A stretch of 64,000 nucleotides of DNA from Methanobacteriota archaeon (GTDB lineage: Archaea; Halobacteriota; Methanomicrobia; Methanomicrobiales; Methanospirillaceae): NCBI GenBank assembly GCA_029547605.1, contig JAKPPB010000063.1:1-64000 (forward strand), written 5' to 3'. Positions 28,548 to 39,899 of the stretch are shown one piece after another. Both the position numbers and the translations under genes were made by a program. The first letter of the stretch is position 1; each line of letters starts with the position of its first letter. The notes beneath the pieces are model-generated. The model worked only from the letters and a program-made list of their open reading frames with translations. It searched no databases and was not told the origin of the DNA.

Positions 28548-29903
28548 ATGGAATCCGTCAAGTCCGTAATCCTCGCAGGCGGTATAGGTACCCGACTGTG
28601 GCCGCTCTCGCGCACTCACAACCCGAAACAGTTCCTGAAAATCAACGGGACCTCCCTCTTCCAGGATACCTGGCAGAGGGCGCTTCGGATATCCGGGCCC
28701 GATGAGATATTTGTGGTGACAAACCATGCACACCAGTACCTTGTCAGGAACCAACTCGAGGAGATTGGAATCCATGTGCCCGATGAGAGGATCTTAAAGG
28801 AGCCGGTGGGGAGAAATACGCTGCCAGCCATCACGTGGGCGCTGCAGCATGTCGAGGAAGAGTTTGGGACCAGTGACGTGGTGGTCTTCCCAAGTGATCA
28901 TTACCTCGACGTTGGGGCCATGGACGAGATTTCGGCGGCGAGGAGTATATCCACCCAGTACCTCGTCACCTTCGGTGTCGTTCCCACGCACCCCTACACA
29001 GGATATGGGTACATTGACCCAGGCGAACCCTTACCTCTCGGGGCACGTGTACGCAGGTTCCGGGAGAAACCGGATTACAACACGGCAAAGATATACATGG
29101 ACGCAGGGTTCCTGTGGAACAGCGGGATATTTCTCTTCTCGACGGGCGTCTTCTTCGACGAACTTGCGAAGCACCAGCCAGACCTCTATTCCCGGTTCAG
29201 GGAGGGGATAAGGGAGTACGGAAGCCTCCCCCCCCTCTCCATCGACTATGGGCTCCTCGAGAAATCGGAGAAGGTGGCGGTGGTCCCCCTGAAAGCCAAG
29301 TGGACCGATCTGGGGACGTTCCGTGCCTGGTATGATCACAGGCCGCACGATGGTTCCGGCAATGCGGGTCATGCAGAGATGATTGACTCGGCGCGCAATT
29401 TTGTCTATGCACCGGGAAAACATACGGCGCTGATCGGGGTGCAGGATCTTGTACTTGTCGATACCGGCGACGCCCTCCTTGCCTGCCACATGGACTCGAC
29501 AGAGAAGGTAAGCGAACTTGTGAAGCGGTTCCAGGAACGCGGCGACACCATCGCCGATTACCACCTCCAGGTGCATCGGCCCTGGGGCTTCTATACCGAT
29601 CTTGAACGGTCCAGGTTCTTCCGGATAAAGAGAGTGACGGTCAAGCCCGGCAAGAAACTCTCACTGCAGATGCACCATCACCGGAGCGAGCACTGGATTG
29701 TCGTGAGTGGCATGGCGGACGTGATCCTGGGCGACCGCACCATTCACCTGCGGCAGGGAGAAAGCACGTTCGTCCCTGCCGGCACGAAACACAGGCTGGC
29801 CAATACCGGGAAGATACCCCTCGAGGTCATCGAGGTCCAGATCGGCGAGTACCTTGAAGAGGACGACATCACCCGGTTCTCCGATGACTATCACCGGACG
29901 TAA
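28548..29903 (+). CDS. manC: Mannose-1-phosphate guanylyltransferase / mannose-6-phosphate isomerase
   Basis: 451 aa; VILAGGIGTRLWPLSRTHNPKQFLKI and C-terminal cupin VHRPWGFYTDLER...HHHRSEHWIVVSG. Confidence 0.92.
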   Translation: MESVKSVILAGGIGTRLWPLSRTHNPKQFLKINGTSLFQDTWQRALRISGPDEIFVVTNHAHQYLVRNQLEEIGIHVPDERILKEPVGRNTLPAITWALQHVEEEFGTSDVVVFPSDHYLDVGAMDEISAARSISTQYLVTFGVVPTHPYTGYGYIDPGEPLPLGARVRRFREKPDYNTAKIYMDAGFLWNSGIFLFSTGVFFDELAKHQPDLYSRFREGIREYGSLPPLSIDYGLLEKSEKVAVVPLKAKWTDLGTFRAWYDHRPHDGSGNAGHAEMIDSARNFVYAPGKHTALIGVQDLVLVDTGDALLACHMDSTEKVSELVKRFQERGDTIADYHLQVHRPWGFYTDLERSRFFRIKRVTVKPGKKLSLQMHHHRSEHWIVVSGMADVILGDRTIHLRQGESTFVPAGTKHRLANTGKIPLEVIEVQIGEYLEEDDITRFSDDYHRT

Positions 29904-30067
29904 GGGAATATTTTGTTGGTCCATGATGCAGGTTCCCGGCAGCCGGAGCGCACGTCTCGTGGCAGGTCTCGCAGATGGCAGTGCCGCTCCCCCGTGGCCG
30001 GAGATGTTGGAGCTCGAGGTATGATGGTTCAATCAACACACGAGGCGACACCCGGGTGAAACTGCGC

Positions 30068-31144
30068 ATGGAAAGGAATGATACATCCAGCATAAGAGAT
30101 GGTTCTGCAGGGGTCCGCCAGATTGTGATGGTCCTGCATGGACCCGAGATCTTTGATTCGGGAAATGCCGCGTGGCTTGCGAAAGTGCTCTCTCCGAAGC
30201 GGATCCTGGTCGCCGGTGTCATGGCAAGGGCCGCGGCGGAAGAATCCGGCCTTCCGAGCGAATTCATGTGCGTTCCCCCGAGCGTGGCGATACGGGCACT
30301 CGGGGAGCCAGGATTCCTCGCAAACCAGGGAAAGAACCCTGATTCGGGGCGAATATTCGGCGAGATGGTCGCCTCCCGCGTAGGGGGGGAGGGGCTTATT
30401 CAGGTGGAATGCGCATCCAGGGAGGTCATCTGTTGGAACAGGAATGCCGACGCGACTGCAGTCGACATCTCAGAGAGGACGGGGTATCCAATCCTCGAGA
30501 GAATTGCTCCTGTTCGTTCCTTTGACCAGGGATTCCGAATCATTCGTGGCTGCGTATCCGGGGAAGCGGTGTTTGTCAACGGGATCGTAATAGGGACCGC
30601 AACAGGCCCCGAGGTCATCATCCGTTCTGACGGGGGTGAGGTCATCGCGGTGTCGGGGATCAGGATCAAGCCGCATGGCCTTGAGAAACTGAGGAGGGCG
30701 GGGCCGGTGGATGTGAGCCGTGCCTGGTGCAAGACGGGAAACCTCAGGTCGAGGTCACCCATTTCCGCTCAACGCCGGGTTTGTACGGGAAGGGTGATCT
30801 TCATTGACCATTGCGGCCACCACCTCTACAAGGAGATCGGCGAGAAGGATGTCTGCGGGATGGTGACAGTTGGAGACGACACTACCGCAGTCTGCGGGCA
30901 TATCGGGGCGCATCTTGGCATCCCCGTTCTTGGCATCGTTGATGGAGACAGCGACAACATTGTTCCGGAAAGGTACGCGGAAGGGTCGCTCCTGGCGATC
31001 GCAAAAGGGGTCTCAGACGATGACCTTGGAAAAGAGATCTCGCATCTTATCCCAGGGGGAAGTACTTCCTGGGACGTATGCGTCAGTCACATCCTCGCAG
31101 CCATTGGCAACAGGGCAGAGATCCGAAAACCCCCTATGAAGTGA
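30068..31144 (+). CDS. DUF2117-type archaeal protein
   Basis: IVMVLHGPEIFDSGNAAWLAKVLSPKRILVAGVMARAAAEESGL; start MERNDTSS chosen, uncertain. Confidence 0.65.
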   Translation: MERNDTSSIRDGSAGVRQIVMVLHGPEIFDSGNAAWLAKVLSPKRILVAGVMARAAAEESGLPSEFMCVPPSVAIRALGEPGFLANQGKNPDSGRIFGEMVASRVGGEGLIQVECASREVICWNRNADATAVDISERTGYPILERIAPVRSFDQGFRIIRGCVSGEAVFVNGIVIGTATGPEVIIRSDGGEVIAVSGIRIKPHGLEKLRRAGPVDVSRAWCKTGNLRSRSPISAQRRVCTGRVIFIDHCGHHLYKEIGEKDVCGMVTVGDDTTAVCGHIGAHLGIPVLGIVDGDSDNIVPERYAEGSLLAIAKGVSDDDLGKEISHLIPGGSTSWDVCVSHILAAIGNRAEIRKPPMK

Positions 31145-31330
31145 CCTGTCCCATTCGAGTCCTGTTGCGGGGGTGATGGGCTTACCAACGCATTTGAACC
31201 TTGGGGCCTGAAGGATGCTCGGGGATTTTTCCTGATCCAAAGCATATGAACAGTCAACACCCAGGGGAAAGTATGCCCTCTCCAGTTCAGATGAAAAGAG
31301 CCATACACGGGAAAACATCCCCTGCCTTGC

Positions 31331-32995
31331 TCACTTCTTCTGACGGAGATAGCGTTCCCGTATCCCCTCAAGGGTCTCAATGTCTGCGATCCCCTTGTCG
31401 TCTCGGGCGCGGATGAACCGAGGGAACCGGAGGGCATATCCGCACTCGTAATTCGGGCTCTCCTGAATCTCCGAGTATCCAACTTCGAATACTAAGAACG
31501 GCTCCAACTGGACTTCCTTGCCTGATTCCGAGACGACGTGGTCTGAGAGAAGCTCATAGAGCTCTGCGAGCTGCTCATCCGAGAAGCCGGTCGCGACCTT
31601 GCTTACGGCAGTGAGCTCCCCCTGGTCCTGGCATGCGAGCAGGAAAGAGCCGAATACATGAGCCCTCTTGCCTTCGCCCCACTCGGCCCCGATGACCGCA
31701 AGATCCAGGGTGTCAACTGACGGCTTGATCTTCAGCCAGTTCTTGCCGCGGATGCCAGGGGTGTAAGGGGATGAGAGCACTTTGATCATCAGTCCCTCGT
31801 GGCCCGCGGTCAGGCTTTCCTGGTATACCCTCTCAATCTCGCCTGGATCGCTGCTCACCACCTGGGGTGCGATATGGCCAGAGAGTACGGAAAGGAGGCG
31901 AGCCCTCCTTTCGATGAGGGGGAGGTCGATCAGTGTCTCACCGTCAAGGTAGAGGATATCGAAGACGAATGGCTGGACCTTTACCTCCTTCTGCATCTCC
32001 TCGATCCCATGTTTCCTTCGGAACCGTCTGAGCACGGTCTGGAACGGGAGGGGTTTTCCATCCCTGACCGCGATCACCTCCCCGTCAAGGATCACGTCGT
32101 GGGTCGTCGCCCCGCCAAGAACCCTGAGCACATCAGGGAGGGCATCGGTGACATCCTCGAGTTTTCTCGAGTAAATCCTGCGCTCTTCACCTGCCTTGTG
32201 GAACTGGAACCTGCTGCCGTCATACTTGAATTCGGCGGCAACTGCCCCGTTCTCCTCAATCGCGCCGGAGATGGTCCCCTGCTGTGCAAGCATCATCTTC
32301 ACCGGGTGAAACGGCATGATGCGCACTTCACGGAGGGCTTTTTCTCCTGCCCGTGCAAGCATCGCCACTTCGCCAAGGTCGTTTCTTGCCTGGTATGCAT
32401 GCTCTACGTCGCGCGGGTCGACAGAGAAGGCCTTGGCGATGGCATCCCGAATAATGCCTTCCCCAACCCCGATCCTCAGGTCTTCCATGAGGAGACGTGC
32501 GAGGTAACGGCCTTCCAGGGGCGATGCGTTCTGAAAGAGGCTCTGGATGAGGGATAACTTCTCCTGCTGGGAGGCACGTCCACCCTGGCGGGCAATCTTC
32601 TCAAGCTTCCTGTAGACCCCCGCGAGGTCGAGTTCCTGGGAAAAGAGCGGAGTCTGGATGGTTGCCGCCCTTGATGACCTGCGCGACATCTTCTTCTGCT
32701 CGAGTATTGCCTGGACTGCGAGTCCTGCGTCCCCGCGCCGATTGATCTCCCCAATCACGTCGCTCCTGGAACCGTCGACAATGAGCGTGATCGCATCATA
32801 GAGGAGGTTTGGGCCAATCCCCATCTTGAGGGGGCTCCAGTCAGGGAAGATCTTTCCAGTCACAAACTGGACGAAGATAGGGAGATCAATCTCGTCGAGC
32901 CCCGAAATCACGCGGGAGATTGCTTCGGTCATCTCCAGGCGTCCCGATATTCCCTCGATCTCCTCGCAGATCCTGGCAAATTCTGCAAATTTCAT
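31331..32995 (-). CDS. lig: ATP-dependent DNA ligase
   Basis: Adenylation motif [21 protein letters not shown] and [11 protein letters not shown]; start [15 protein letters not shown] chosen (ORF track 33067). Confidence 0.93.
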   Translation of the reverse strand: MKFAEFARICEEIEGISGRLEMTEAISRVISGLDEIDLPIFVQFVTGKIFPDWSPLKMGIGPNLLYDAITLIVDGSRSDVIGEINRRGDAGLAVQAILEQKKMSRRSSRAATIQTPLFSQELDLAGVYRKLEKIARQGGRASQQEKLSLIQSLFQNASPLEGRYLARLLMEDLRIGVGEGIIRDAIAKAFSVDPRDVEHAYQARNDLGEVAMLARAGEKALREVRIMPFHPVKMMLAQQGTISGAIEENGAVAAEFKYDGSRFQFHKAGEERRIYSRKLEDVTDALPDVLRVLGGATTHDVILDGEVIAVRDGKPLPFQTVLRRFRRKHGIEEMQKEVKVQPFVFDILYLDGETLIDLPLIERRARLLSVLSGHIAPQVVSSDPGEIERVYQESLTAGHEGLMIKVLSSPYTPGIRGKNWLKIKPSVDTLDLAVIGAEWGEGKRAHVFGSFLLACQDQGELTAVSKVATGFSDEQLAELYELLSDHVVSESGKEVQLEPFLVFEVGYSEIQESPNYECGYALRFPRFIRARDDKGIADIETLEGIRERYLRQKK

Positions 32996-33144
32996 GATAG
33001 CATAGATGTGGAGAATAGTCACTTTCGGCGAGGATAAGGGTTCCTCCCTGGGGGGATGCACGTTCACTCAGAGAGGTGTGTGCCGCGGACCTCTCTCACG
33101 TTGGATCAACGTTCTTATATTCTCAAGGATTATTCCTGTACATA

Positions 33145-34338
33145 ATGCCGGAGGAGTGGATCCCGGATGCCCTCATCGAGCAGAAGATGGGGCAGACCAA
33201 GCGGGAGATGATGGAGTACATCGAAAAGAATTCAGAGAAGATAGACTCAAACCTCCCTATCTTCTTCGGCCACGTCGTTTCAATCCTGGAGAAGAGCTAT
33301 CCCGATATCCCTGACCAGGCATACGACCGGTTCATTGACGACGTAACAGTAAAAGTCCTCGAAGAGAGCAGGCGATCTACTGATATCGAGTACATCGAGA
33401 AGCTCTTCCGGCATGCGACCCGGGTAAAACGGAAGTACACCGGAAGGGCCATATTCGATATCGTGCTTGGGATCAAGTTGATCGACAACGGCAAGTATAC
33501 GGATGCGATCGAGGTTCTCAAGAAGTACAGGACGGTTGATGCGATGGTCTGCACCGCGATCGCCTTCTGCTATTATGAACTCTCCTCGCTTGAGCTGCCC
33601 CCAGACAAGAAACCTGACAAGTCCACCACGAGTGCGATGGCGCTCAGCGCAAGAGAGCAGATGATCGAGCTTGCCCGCCTTCGTCCCCCGGTCAACCGGT
33701 TGCGGTTCCCGCAGGTAGTTCAGGAACTCCGGGTGAACAAGATTTTCTGGTTCATGATCAGGCTTGCCATCGACTGGTTCCCGAACGAGCCCGAATACCT
33801 GAAGATCGGCCTTGAGAAGGCAAAGAAGGACGGGAACAGGGAGATGAGGGGAGAACTCCTCAAGATCGCTTCCGAGCGCTACTACAATGACATGTTCTTC
33901 CTGCGGGACCTCTACCACTTCAAGCTGGAAGGGAGGGATGCAGGAGGGGCGACTGCCGTAGTGCGGCAGATGATGCAGCAGCATCCAGACGAGCTCGAGC
34001 CCGTATATTACGGCCTGCAGCTCTCCATCATCTCGTCCCAGGAGTCCGCCTACCAGAAGTTCCGGAGTACTGCCCTCACAAAGAAGATGCCAGCCCACAT
34101 CGTCCTGATGCTCGATCTCTCGTTCATGATCATATCCGGAAAAAAGGCTGAAGCGGAGGTCATGCTTGAGGATACAAAAAAGAAACTGCCGGCACTCGGG
34201 TATTACCTCGGAGTGCTCGAGTACCTGATGGGTGATATCTTCTCAGAAGACGAGAAGCGTTCCAGGTCCGCAAAGAAGCTCTTTCTTGATTCGATCGACA
34301 TGTACAGCCTCAAGTTGCTGAAGATGAAGGAAGGATAA
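33145..34338 (+). CDS. Conserved hypothetical helical/TPR-like protein
   Basis: MPEEWIPDALIEQKMGQTKREMMEYIEKNSEK start; helical repeat-like content; ORF track starts at 33076. Confidence 0.6.
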   Translation: MPEEWIPDALIEQKMGQTKREMMEYIEKNSEKIDSNLPIFFGHVVSILEKSYPDIPDQAYDRFIDDVTVKVLEESRRSTDIEYIEKLFRHATRVKRKYTGRAIFDIVLGIKLIDNGKYTDAIEVLKKYRTVDAMVCTAIAFCYYELSSLELPPDKKPDKSTTSAMALSAREQMIELARLRPPVNRLRFPQVVQELRVNKIFWFMIRLAIDWFPNEPEYLKIGLEKAKKDGNREMRGELLKIASERYYNDMFFLRDLYHFKLEGRDAGGATAVVRQMMQQHPDELEPVYYGLQLSIISSQESAYQKFRSTALTKKMPAHIVLMLDLSFMIISGKKAEAEVMLEDTKKKLPALGYYLGVLEYLMGDIFSEDEKRSRSAKKLFLDSIDMYSLKLLKMKEG

Positions 34339-34607
34339 AGCCTTCGTGATGAGTCCACCGTGAAATCAATTCACAGGTACGCCTCTTCCTCCTTTCGGCA
34401 GGTACAAAAAAAATCACCTTGTGACCCGCCCCTCCTGCCACGACAGGCTGCCTCTCACATGTTTTGAAGGTAAAACATTGGTCCCAAGGGGGAGAACGGC
34501 AGTCACGGGTAAGAGAGAACGCTCCATTGCTCCTAAACTATGTATCCTGGTGCACAGATACACAGAAAGAGGGCTAACCCGCTTTCTTCCACCCATCTGA
34601 AGCCGCG

Positions 34608-35396
34608 TCAGAGCCTGATACTGCGGGGCCAGGCTGCTCCTGTGTCGGGATTCGTGGCAACGGTGATCTCGAGTTCTGACGAGAAGAGGCCGGCACTCTG
34701 CCTTGCCGTCGCCAGCGCCTTGTCGGGAGTGTTGTTCATCTCGCTCAAGTGTGCGAGCATGATCGTATGCACCCTTGTGCAGAGCTCGTTCACGCACCGG
34801 GCGGCATCGGGATTGGAGAGATGTCCTCTGCGCGACCGGATACGCCGTTTGAGTACTTCAGGGTATGGACCGTTCTTCAGCATGTCGGGGCAGTGATTGC
34901 TCTCAAGGACAAGTGCATCGCACCGGCAGAAGCAGTCCATCATCCTGCTGGTTACCATCCCGGTGTCGGTGCAGCAGCCGATGGTGAGATCTCCTTCACG
35001 GACGAGAAACCCGCAGGGTTCCCGCGCATCGTGGGAGACCTCGAATGCCTCGACCGAGAAGTCTCCAACAGGGAACTGCTCGCCGTAATCCACCCTCACT
35101 GCCCGGATTGGATCTCTCCGAACCGGCCGGGAGTCGAGAAGGTCGAGGAGCGTCCCGCCTGTCGCATAGACCGGGATGGAGAGGTGGCGGGCAAGGGCCT
35201 CAACCGATGCGATGTGATCGATATGCTCATGGGTGACAAGGATTGCGGAGAGATGCTCGGTGGACCCGCCGGCGGCGTGGAGACGGGAGAGGATCTCGCG
35301 CCTGGATAGTCCTGCATCGACGAGAATGGATTGGGAACTCCCCTCGATGTAAAGGCAGTTGCCTTTGCTGCCGCTTGCAAGGGCAATACACCGCAT
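34608..35396 (-). CDS. MBL-fold metallo-hydrolase (YycJ/WalJ-like)
   Basis: MRCIALASGSKGNCLYIEGSSQSILVDAGLS, THEHIDHI motif. Confidence 0.88.
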   Translation of the reverse strand: MRCIALASGSKGNCLYIEGSSQSILVDAGLSRREILSRLHAAGGSTEHLSAILVTHEHIDHIASVEALARHLSIPVYATGGTLLDLLDSRPVRRDPIRAVRVDYGEQFPVGDFSVEAFEVSHDAREPCGFLVREGDLTIGCCTDTGMVTSRMMDCFCRCDALVLESNHCPDMLKNGPYPEVLKRRIRSRRGHLSNPDAARCVNELCTRVHTIMLAHLSEMNNTPDKALATARQSAGLFSSELEITVATNPDTGAAWPRSIRL

Positions 35397-35561
35397 TGTA
35401 TCATTCTATTGTTGTGCATCCAAGAAATGGGTGCCGGTTGAGAAAGGGAACGGTATTGGCTCTATGCCAAGGCCGGAATCTGGGAGTCCAGTTCACGGTT
35501 CAGACCTGTTCCGGTCGTTTGGATAAATGTTCACAATAATTTTGACTGGGATCGGAAGGTG

Positions 35562-36641
35562 TCATGGCGCCCTTGTCATGACATGGATGGCATTCGCCTT
35601 GAAAGAGGTATGTACGGGGGCTCCCGGCGAAAGGGCAAGGTCATCGTACGAACGGCGGGTAATGATGGCAACAAGTGAAATTCCCGCATCTACCTGGATC
35701 CTGATGTTGGGACCTACTGGTGTGACGCGGGATATTATCCCCCTGAGGGTGTTTCTGGCACTGCTCTTCATTCCATCCCCCCCCAGCAAGAGGAGTTCCT
35801 CGGGGCGAATAAACGCTGTCACTGCCGTCCCTGCAGGGTAATGGCAGGTGGCAAAAATTGTGGTGCTCCCGATAGTGATCGATGCCAGCCCGTCCTCGTT
35901 TGCAGTGACAGTTCCATCAAAGATGTTCTCAACCCCTACCATCCGGGCGACCTCCCTGCTCCCTGGCTGGTAGAAGATCTGTCTGGAATCTCCTACCTGC
36001 CTGATCTTCCTGTCCAGGATCACGGCAATCCGGGTTGCGAGGCGCTGGCCCTGGACCATGTCATGGGTCGAGAGGATTATCGTGGTCCTAAACCGCGTAT
36101 TCAGGGAAGAGATCAGGTTCTCGATTCGTTCAATTGAGCCAGGGTCAAGGTTTGCGGTCGGCTCGTCCAGCAGGAGGATCTCAGGCCTGCTGACCAGGGC
36201 CCGGGCGATCGCCACCCGCTGGAGTTCACCTCCGGAAAGTGTGGTTGCCTCTCTCTCTTCGTAGTCCTCGAGGCCCACGAGGCCAAGCGCTTCGGTGACC
36301 CTCTGGCGGATCTCTCCAGGAGGGATTCCCCGGAACTTAAGCCCGAGCGACACATTCTGAAAAACGTTCCCGCGAAGGGCGGCAGGCTTCTGGAAGACGA
36401 AGCTCATCATCCTCCTCAAAGCGACCCGTTCCCCTTCTGAAACCCTGGTGTCTTTACCGTCTATTAGGATCATTCCTGTTGTGGGGTCGTCCAGAAGGTT
36501 GATCAACCTGAGGATGGTGGTCTTCCCTGCTCCGCTCGGTCCGATCAGGGTAAAGATCTCGCCCTTCTCCACCCTGAACGTGAGGTCTTTGAGGACATCA
36601 TTCTCGCCGAATCTCTTGTCAACATGAACAAGTTCGATCAT
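35562..36641 (-). CDS. Tungstate/molybdate ABC transporter ATP-binding protein
   Basis: 359 aa; GPSGAGKTT, LSGGELQRVAIARAL, ILLLDEPTANLD and a C-terminal TOBE-like domain; next to a TupB-like permease. Confidence 0.85.
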   Translation of the reverse strand: MIELVHVDKRFGENDVLKDLTFRVEKGEIFTLIGPSGAGKTTILRLINLLDDPTTGMILIDGKDTRVSEGERVALRRMMSFVFQKPAALRGNVFQNVSLGLKFRGIPPGEIRQRVTEALGLVGLEDYEEREATTLSGGELQRVAIARALVSRPEILLLDEPTANLDPGSIERIENLISSLNTRFRTTIILSTHDMVQGQRLATRIAVILDRKIRQVGDSRQIFYQPGSREVARMVGVENIFDGTVTANEDGLASITIGSTTIFATCHYPAGTAVTAFIRPEELLLLGGDGMKSSARNTLRGIISRVTPVGPNIRIQVDAGISLVAIITRRSYDDLALSPGAPVHTSFKANAIHVMTRAP

Positions 36642-36642
36642 C

Positions 36643-37329
36643 TCATCGCTCCTGGACTAGGAAAAGGGCCACAGTAACCACCATTGCGATTCCGAGGAGA
36701 ATGATGCCAAGCGCGATGGAGAATGCAATGTTGCCCATTGATGTCTCGAGTGCGATCGCCGTGGTGAGAACCCGCGTGTATCCCCGGATGTTTCCACCGA
36801 TGATCATGGCGGCACCAACTTCAGAAATTGCCCGCCCGAACCCGAGGATCACCCCGCCCAGGATTGCGAACCGGGCTTCCCTGATGATCGTCATCACTGT
36901 CTGCGTGGTGGTAGCCCCAAGCGATACCACCTCGTCCTGGATGGACTGTTTCACACCGGAAAGGGCTATGAGCGTCATTCCCACCATCAGCGGGATGATG
37001 AGCACCGTCTGGCCAACGATCATCCCGGACGGGGTAAAGAGGAGGCCCAGGAAGCCGAATGGCCCCACCCTGGAGAGGAGCAGGAAGACGAAGAGGCCGG
37101 CAATCACGGTGGGGAGGGCATAAAGAGTCTGGATGATGGTGATAAGGCCGCGTTTTCCACCAAATTTCCGAAAATGGATAAAACCACCGATAGGGATGGA
37201 GATCAACGATGCGCAAAGGGTTGCGGCAAGGGAGATCAGGAGTGAACGTGCAGTAATCTCGAGGACCTCCGGATTGAGGGATATAATGAGTTCGACCGCC
37301 TGGATGAAGCCTTCAATGATCTCGCTCAT
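36643..37329 (-). CDS. tupB: Tungstate ABC transporter permease (TupB-like)
   Basis: 228 aa polytopic; GRAISEVGAAMIIGGNIRGYTRVLTTAI. Confidence 0.85.
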   Translation of the reverse strand: MSEIIEGFIQAVELIISLNPEVLEITARSLLISLAATLCASLISIPIGGFIHFRKFGGKRGLITIIQTLYALPTVIAGLFVFLLLSRVGPFGFLGLLFTPSGMIVGQTVLIIPLMVGMTLIALSGVKQSIQDEVVSLGATTTQTVMTIIREARFAILGGVILGFGRAISEVGAAMIIGGNIRGYTRVLTTAIALETSMGNIAFSIALGIILLGIAMVVTVALFLVQER

Positions 37330-37523
37330 TCACCCTCCCTTTGCCTGATCCGGCTATAGGGGTATCGTTCACAATGCGATGGCATGCCGCTGCAGCGTAT
37401 GTTCGATCCGATCTCCCTTTATGGTTGTTTTTTTTAGGGATAGAACTCTGGCGGTCATCGTTCCAGAGCAATAATTCACATTCTATCTTTTCACCCCTGT
37501 TCCGAGTCTGGAATTTCCTGGTA

Positions 37524-38525
37524 TCAGGTGAGGAGGGCGGGGACCTGCGCGTCAGCGGCCTTCCCACAGTCACACTTGAACCGGCTGCATTCTCCCGTCA
37601 TCGGGATGAAGAGGTTCTTGCCATATTTCTCCTTTCCGAACTCACCGATCGAAGCCTGTACCTCGGGAGAGGTGAGGAAGTTCACGAAGTTATTGGCAAT
37701 TGTGATCCTGTCGGAGGGTTGTGTTGGAGTGTAAACAGTAATCACACTGTAGACGTTCAGGAGGATATCCCCCTGTTCGATTATCGGGAAGAGTCCAAGG
37801 TTCCCCTTATACGCCAGGTAAGTCCCCTCGTCTATCAGGGTATAGGCCTGCTTCTCCGATGCGAGCTGCAGCGTCTCTCCCATCCCTCTTCCCGCCTCGA
37901 TGTACCAGTTCCCTGATTTCTGGACATCTCTGGTGTAATTATATCCTGCAGAATTCCAGATTGATTTTTCCGCGTAATGTGTCCCGGAATTGTCGCCCCT
38001 CGAGACAAAGGCGATCCCAGGTGTACCCGCCTTTCCCATCGTCATCAGCTTTGTGAATGCATCCTCGGGCTTCATATCCTTGATACTCGCCGGATCGTCT
38101 GCCGGGCCCACAATGATAAAATAGTTGTAGGCGAAGCAGCGGCGGTTGATGCCATGGCCTCCAGCCATGAAACCTTCCTCCTGGCTTGGAGAATGCACGG
38201 CCAGGATGTCGCAGTCACCGCGCTTCGCGATCTCGATCGCTTTGCCTGTCCCCTGGGAGGTAATCAGCAGATCGACGTGATGTTTCTCTTCGAACATGGG
38301 CTCAAGGTAATCGAGGAGGCCGGTATCGTACAGGCTTGTGGTGGTGGCCAGGAGCACCTTCGATTTCCCTATCGACTGGGTAGGTGCAGGGGTTCCCTGT
38401 GAGGGAGCGGTCGTTGTGCAACCGCAGAATAAGGCTCCGACGACGATAAGAGCACTGAGAGTAATTGAAACACACACTTTCCTGGGTTTAAGGGTCATAG
38501 GTCTCACAGGGAGTTTTAACCGCAT
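37524..38525 (-). CDS. tupA: Tungstate ABC transporter substrate-binding protein (TupA-like)
   Basis: Lipoprotein-type N-terminus; LLATTTSLYDTGLLDYLEPMFEEKHHVDLLITSQGTGKAIEIAKRGDCDILAVHS. Start possibly at a later M. Confidence 0.88.
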   Translation of the reverse strand: MRLKLPVRPMTLKPRKVCVSITLSALIVVGALFCGCTTTAPSQGTPAPTQSIGKSKVLLATTTSLYDTGLLDYLEPMFEEKHHVDLLITSQGTGKAIEIAKRGDCDILAVHSPSQEEGFMAGGHGINRRCFAYNYFIIVGPADDPASIKDMKPEDAFTKLMTMGKAGTPGIAFVSRGDNSGTHYAEKSIWNSAGYNYTRDVQKSGNWYIEAGRGMGETLQLASEKQAYTLIDEGTYLAYKGNLGLFPIIEQGDILLNVYSVITVYTPTQPSDRITIANNFVNFLTSPEVQASIGEFGKEKYGKNLFIPMTGECSRFKCDCGKAADAQVPALLT

Positions 38526-38645
38526 GATTGATGAATATTTCTTTTTAATTATTGATTGGAATTAATCACTTTTATTTTTAATTGAACCTACCAGGTGATT
38601 CGATTAAAAGAACCTTTAACATTCCGCCGGTCGAAGTCTTTTTCC

Positions 38646-39899
38646 ATGTGGAAGGCCGTATCGCTCGAGGATTGGATGGAAAACCGGGTCTCGGAGCTCT
38701 CATCGGTAAGGCCAGTCGTGGAGGAGATCATCGCGAGGGTCGGGAGCGGGGGTGACCGGGCCCTGCTCGAGCTCACCAGGAGATACGATGGAGTTGATGC
38801 CGAATCTATCCTCGTAGGAGAAGAAGAGGTCGAGGCGGCCTACCATGCAGTCAGTGATAAGGTCATCGCAAACCTCATCGAGGCTGACGCGAGGATCTCC
38901 CGCTTCCACGAACTGCAAAAACCAAAGGAGTTATGGCTTGAGGAGGTTGAGCCCGGCGTAGTTCTCGGGGTCAGGAACACTCCCCTTGACCGTATCGGGG
39001 CGTATATCCCGGGTGGGAGAGCTGCATACGCCTCAACTGCTCTGATGTGCACGATTCCTGCGAGGGTCGCAGGCGTACGATCTATCTGCTGCTGCAGCCC
39101 GCCTCCCATATCCCCGATGACGCTCGTTGCGATGGATATCGCGGGCGTGGACGAGGTTTATGCCGTCGGCGGCGCACAGGCGATCGCTGCCATGGCGCTT
39201 GGGACAGAGAGTATCCTCCCGGTCCAAAAGATCGTCGGCCCCGGAAACATCTACGTGACGATGGCTAAGATGCTTCTGCGCGACCGCGCTGAAATCGACT
39301 TCCCGGCGGGCCCGAGCGAGATCGTCGTGCTCGCAGACGATTCCGCACGGCCGGAGTTCATCGCCGCCGATATCCTTGCCCAGGCAGAGCACGACCCGAG
39401 GGCGGCAAGTCTTCTCGTGACCACGGACCCAGGTCTCCCAGGCCAGGTAGGCCTGCACCTGGAAACAGGGATCAGGGACTCGGAGAGGGGAGAGATCCTC
39501 GAGAAAGCCATGGAGAACACAGGATACCTCGTGGCGGCATCCATGGAGCATGCAGTAGAAACCGTGAACCGCGCTGCCGCCGAGCACCTCTCCCTCCAGG
39601 TTGCCGATCCCATGGGTGTCCTGCACGGCATCAGGAATGCAGGAGCCGTCTTCCTCGGGAGCTATTCGGCAGTGGCCTGCGGAGATTATGCATCCGGGAC
39701 AAACCACGTCCTCCCTACTGCGGGGTATGCACAGGTCTATTCAGGCCTCGATGTGCAGCACTTCTGTAAGCGAACCACCGTTCAGCTGATCACCAGGGAC
39801 GGTCTCGAGAGAATGGGGGATACTATCGAAGCCATCGCAGAAGCAGAAGGCCTTGACGCCCATGCCCGTTCTGTCAGGATCCGCAGGCAGTCGTCCTGA
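38646..39899 (+). CDS. hisD: Histidinol dehydrogenase
   Basis: RIGAYIPGGRAAYASTALM, KIVGPGNIYVTMAK, DFPAGPSEIVVLAD, ASGTNHVLPTAGYA; start MWKAVSLEDW chosen. Confidence 0.94.
   Translation: MWKAVSLEDWMENRVSELSSVRPVVEEIIARVGSGGDRALLELTRRYDGVDAESILVGEEEVEAAYHAVSDKVIANLIEADARISRFHELQKPKELWLEEVEPGVVLGVRNTPLDRIGAYIPGGRAAYASTALMCTIPARVAGVRSICCCSPPPISPMTLVAMDIAGVDEVYAVGGAQAIAAMALGTESILPVQKIVGPGNIYVTMAKMLLRDRAEIDFPAGPSEIVVLADDSARPEFIAADILAQAEHDPRAASLLVTTDPGLPGQVGLHLETGIRDSERGEILEKAMENTGYLVAASMEHAVETVNRAAAEHLSLQVADPMGVLHGIRNAGAVFLGSYSAVACGDYASGTNHVLPTAGYAQVYSGLDVQHFCKRTTVQLITRDGLERMGDTIEAIAEAEGLDAHARSVRIRRQSS

Noticed and set aside
31145-31330. Intergenic stretch that looked tRNA-like (GGTTCAAATGC)
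   Set aside because: No acceptor stem or consistent cloverleaf could be formed on either strand.
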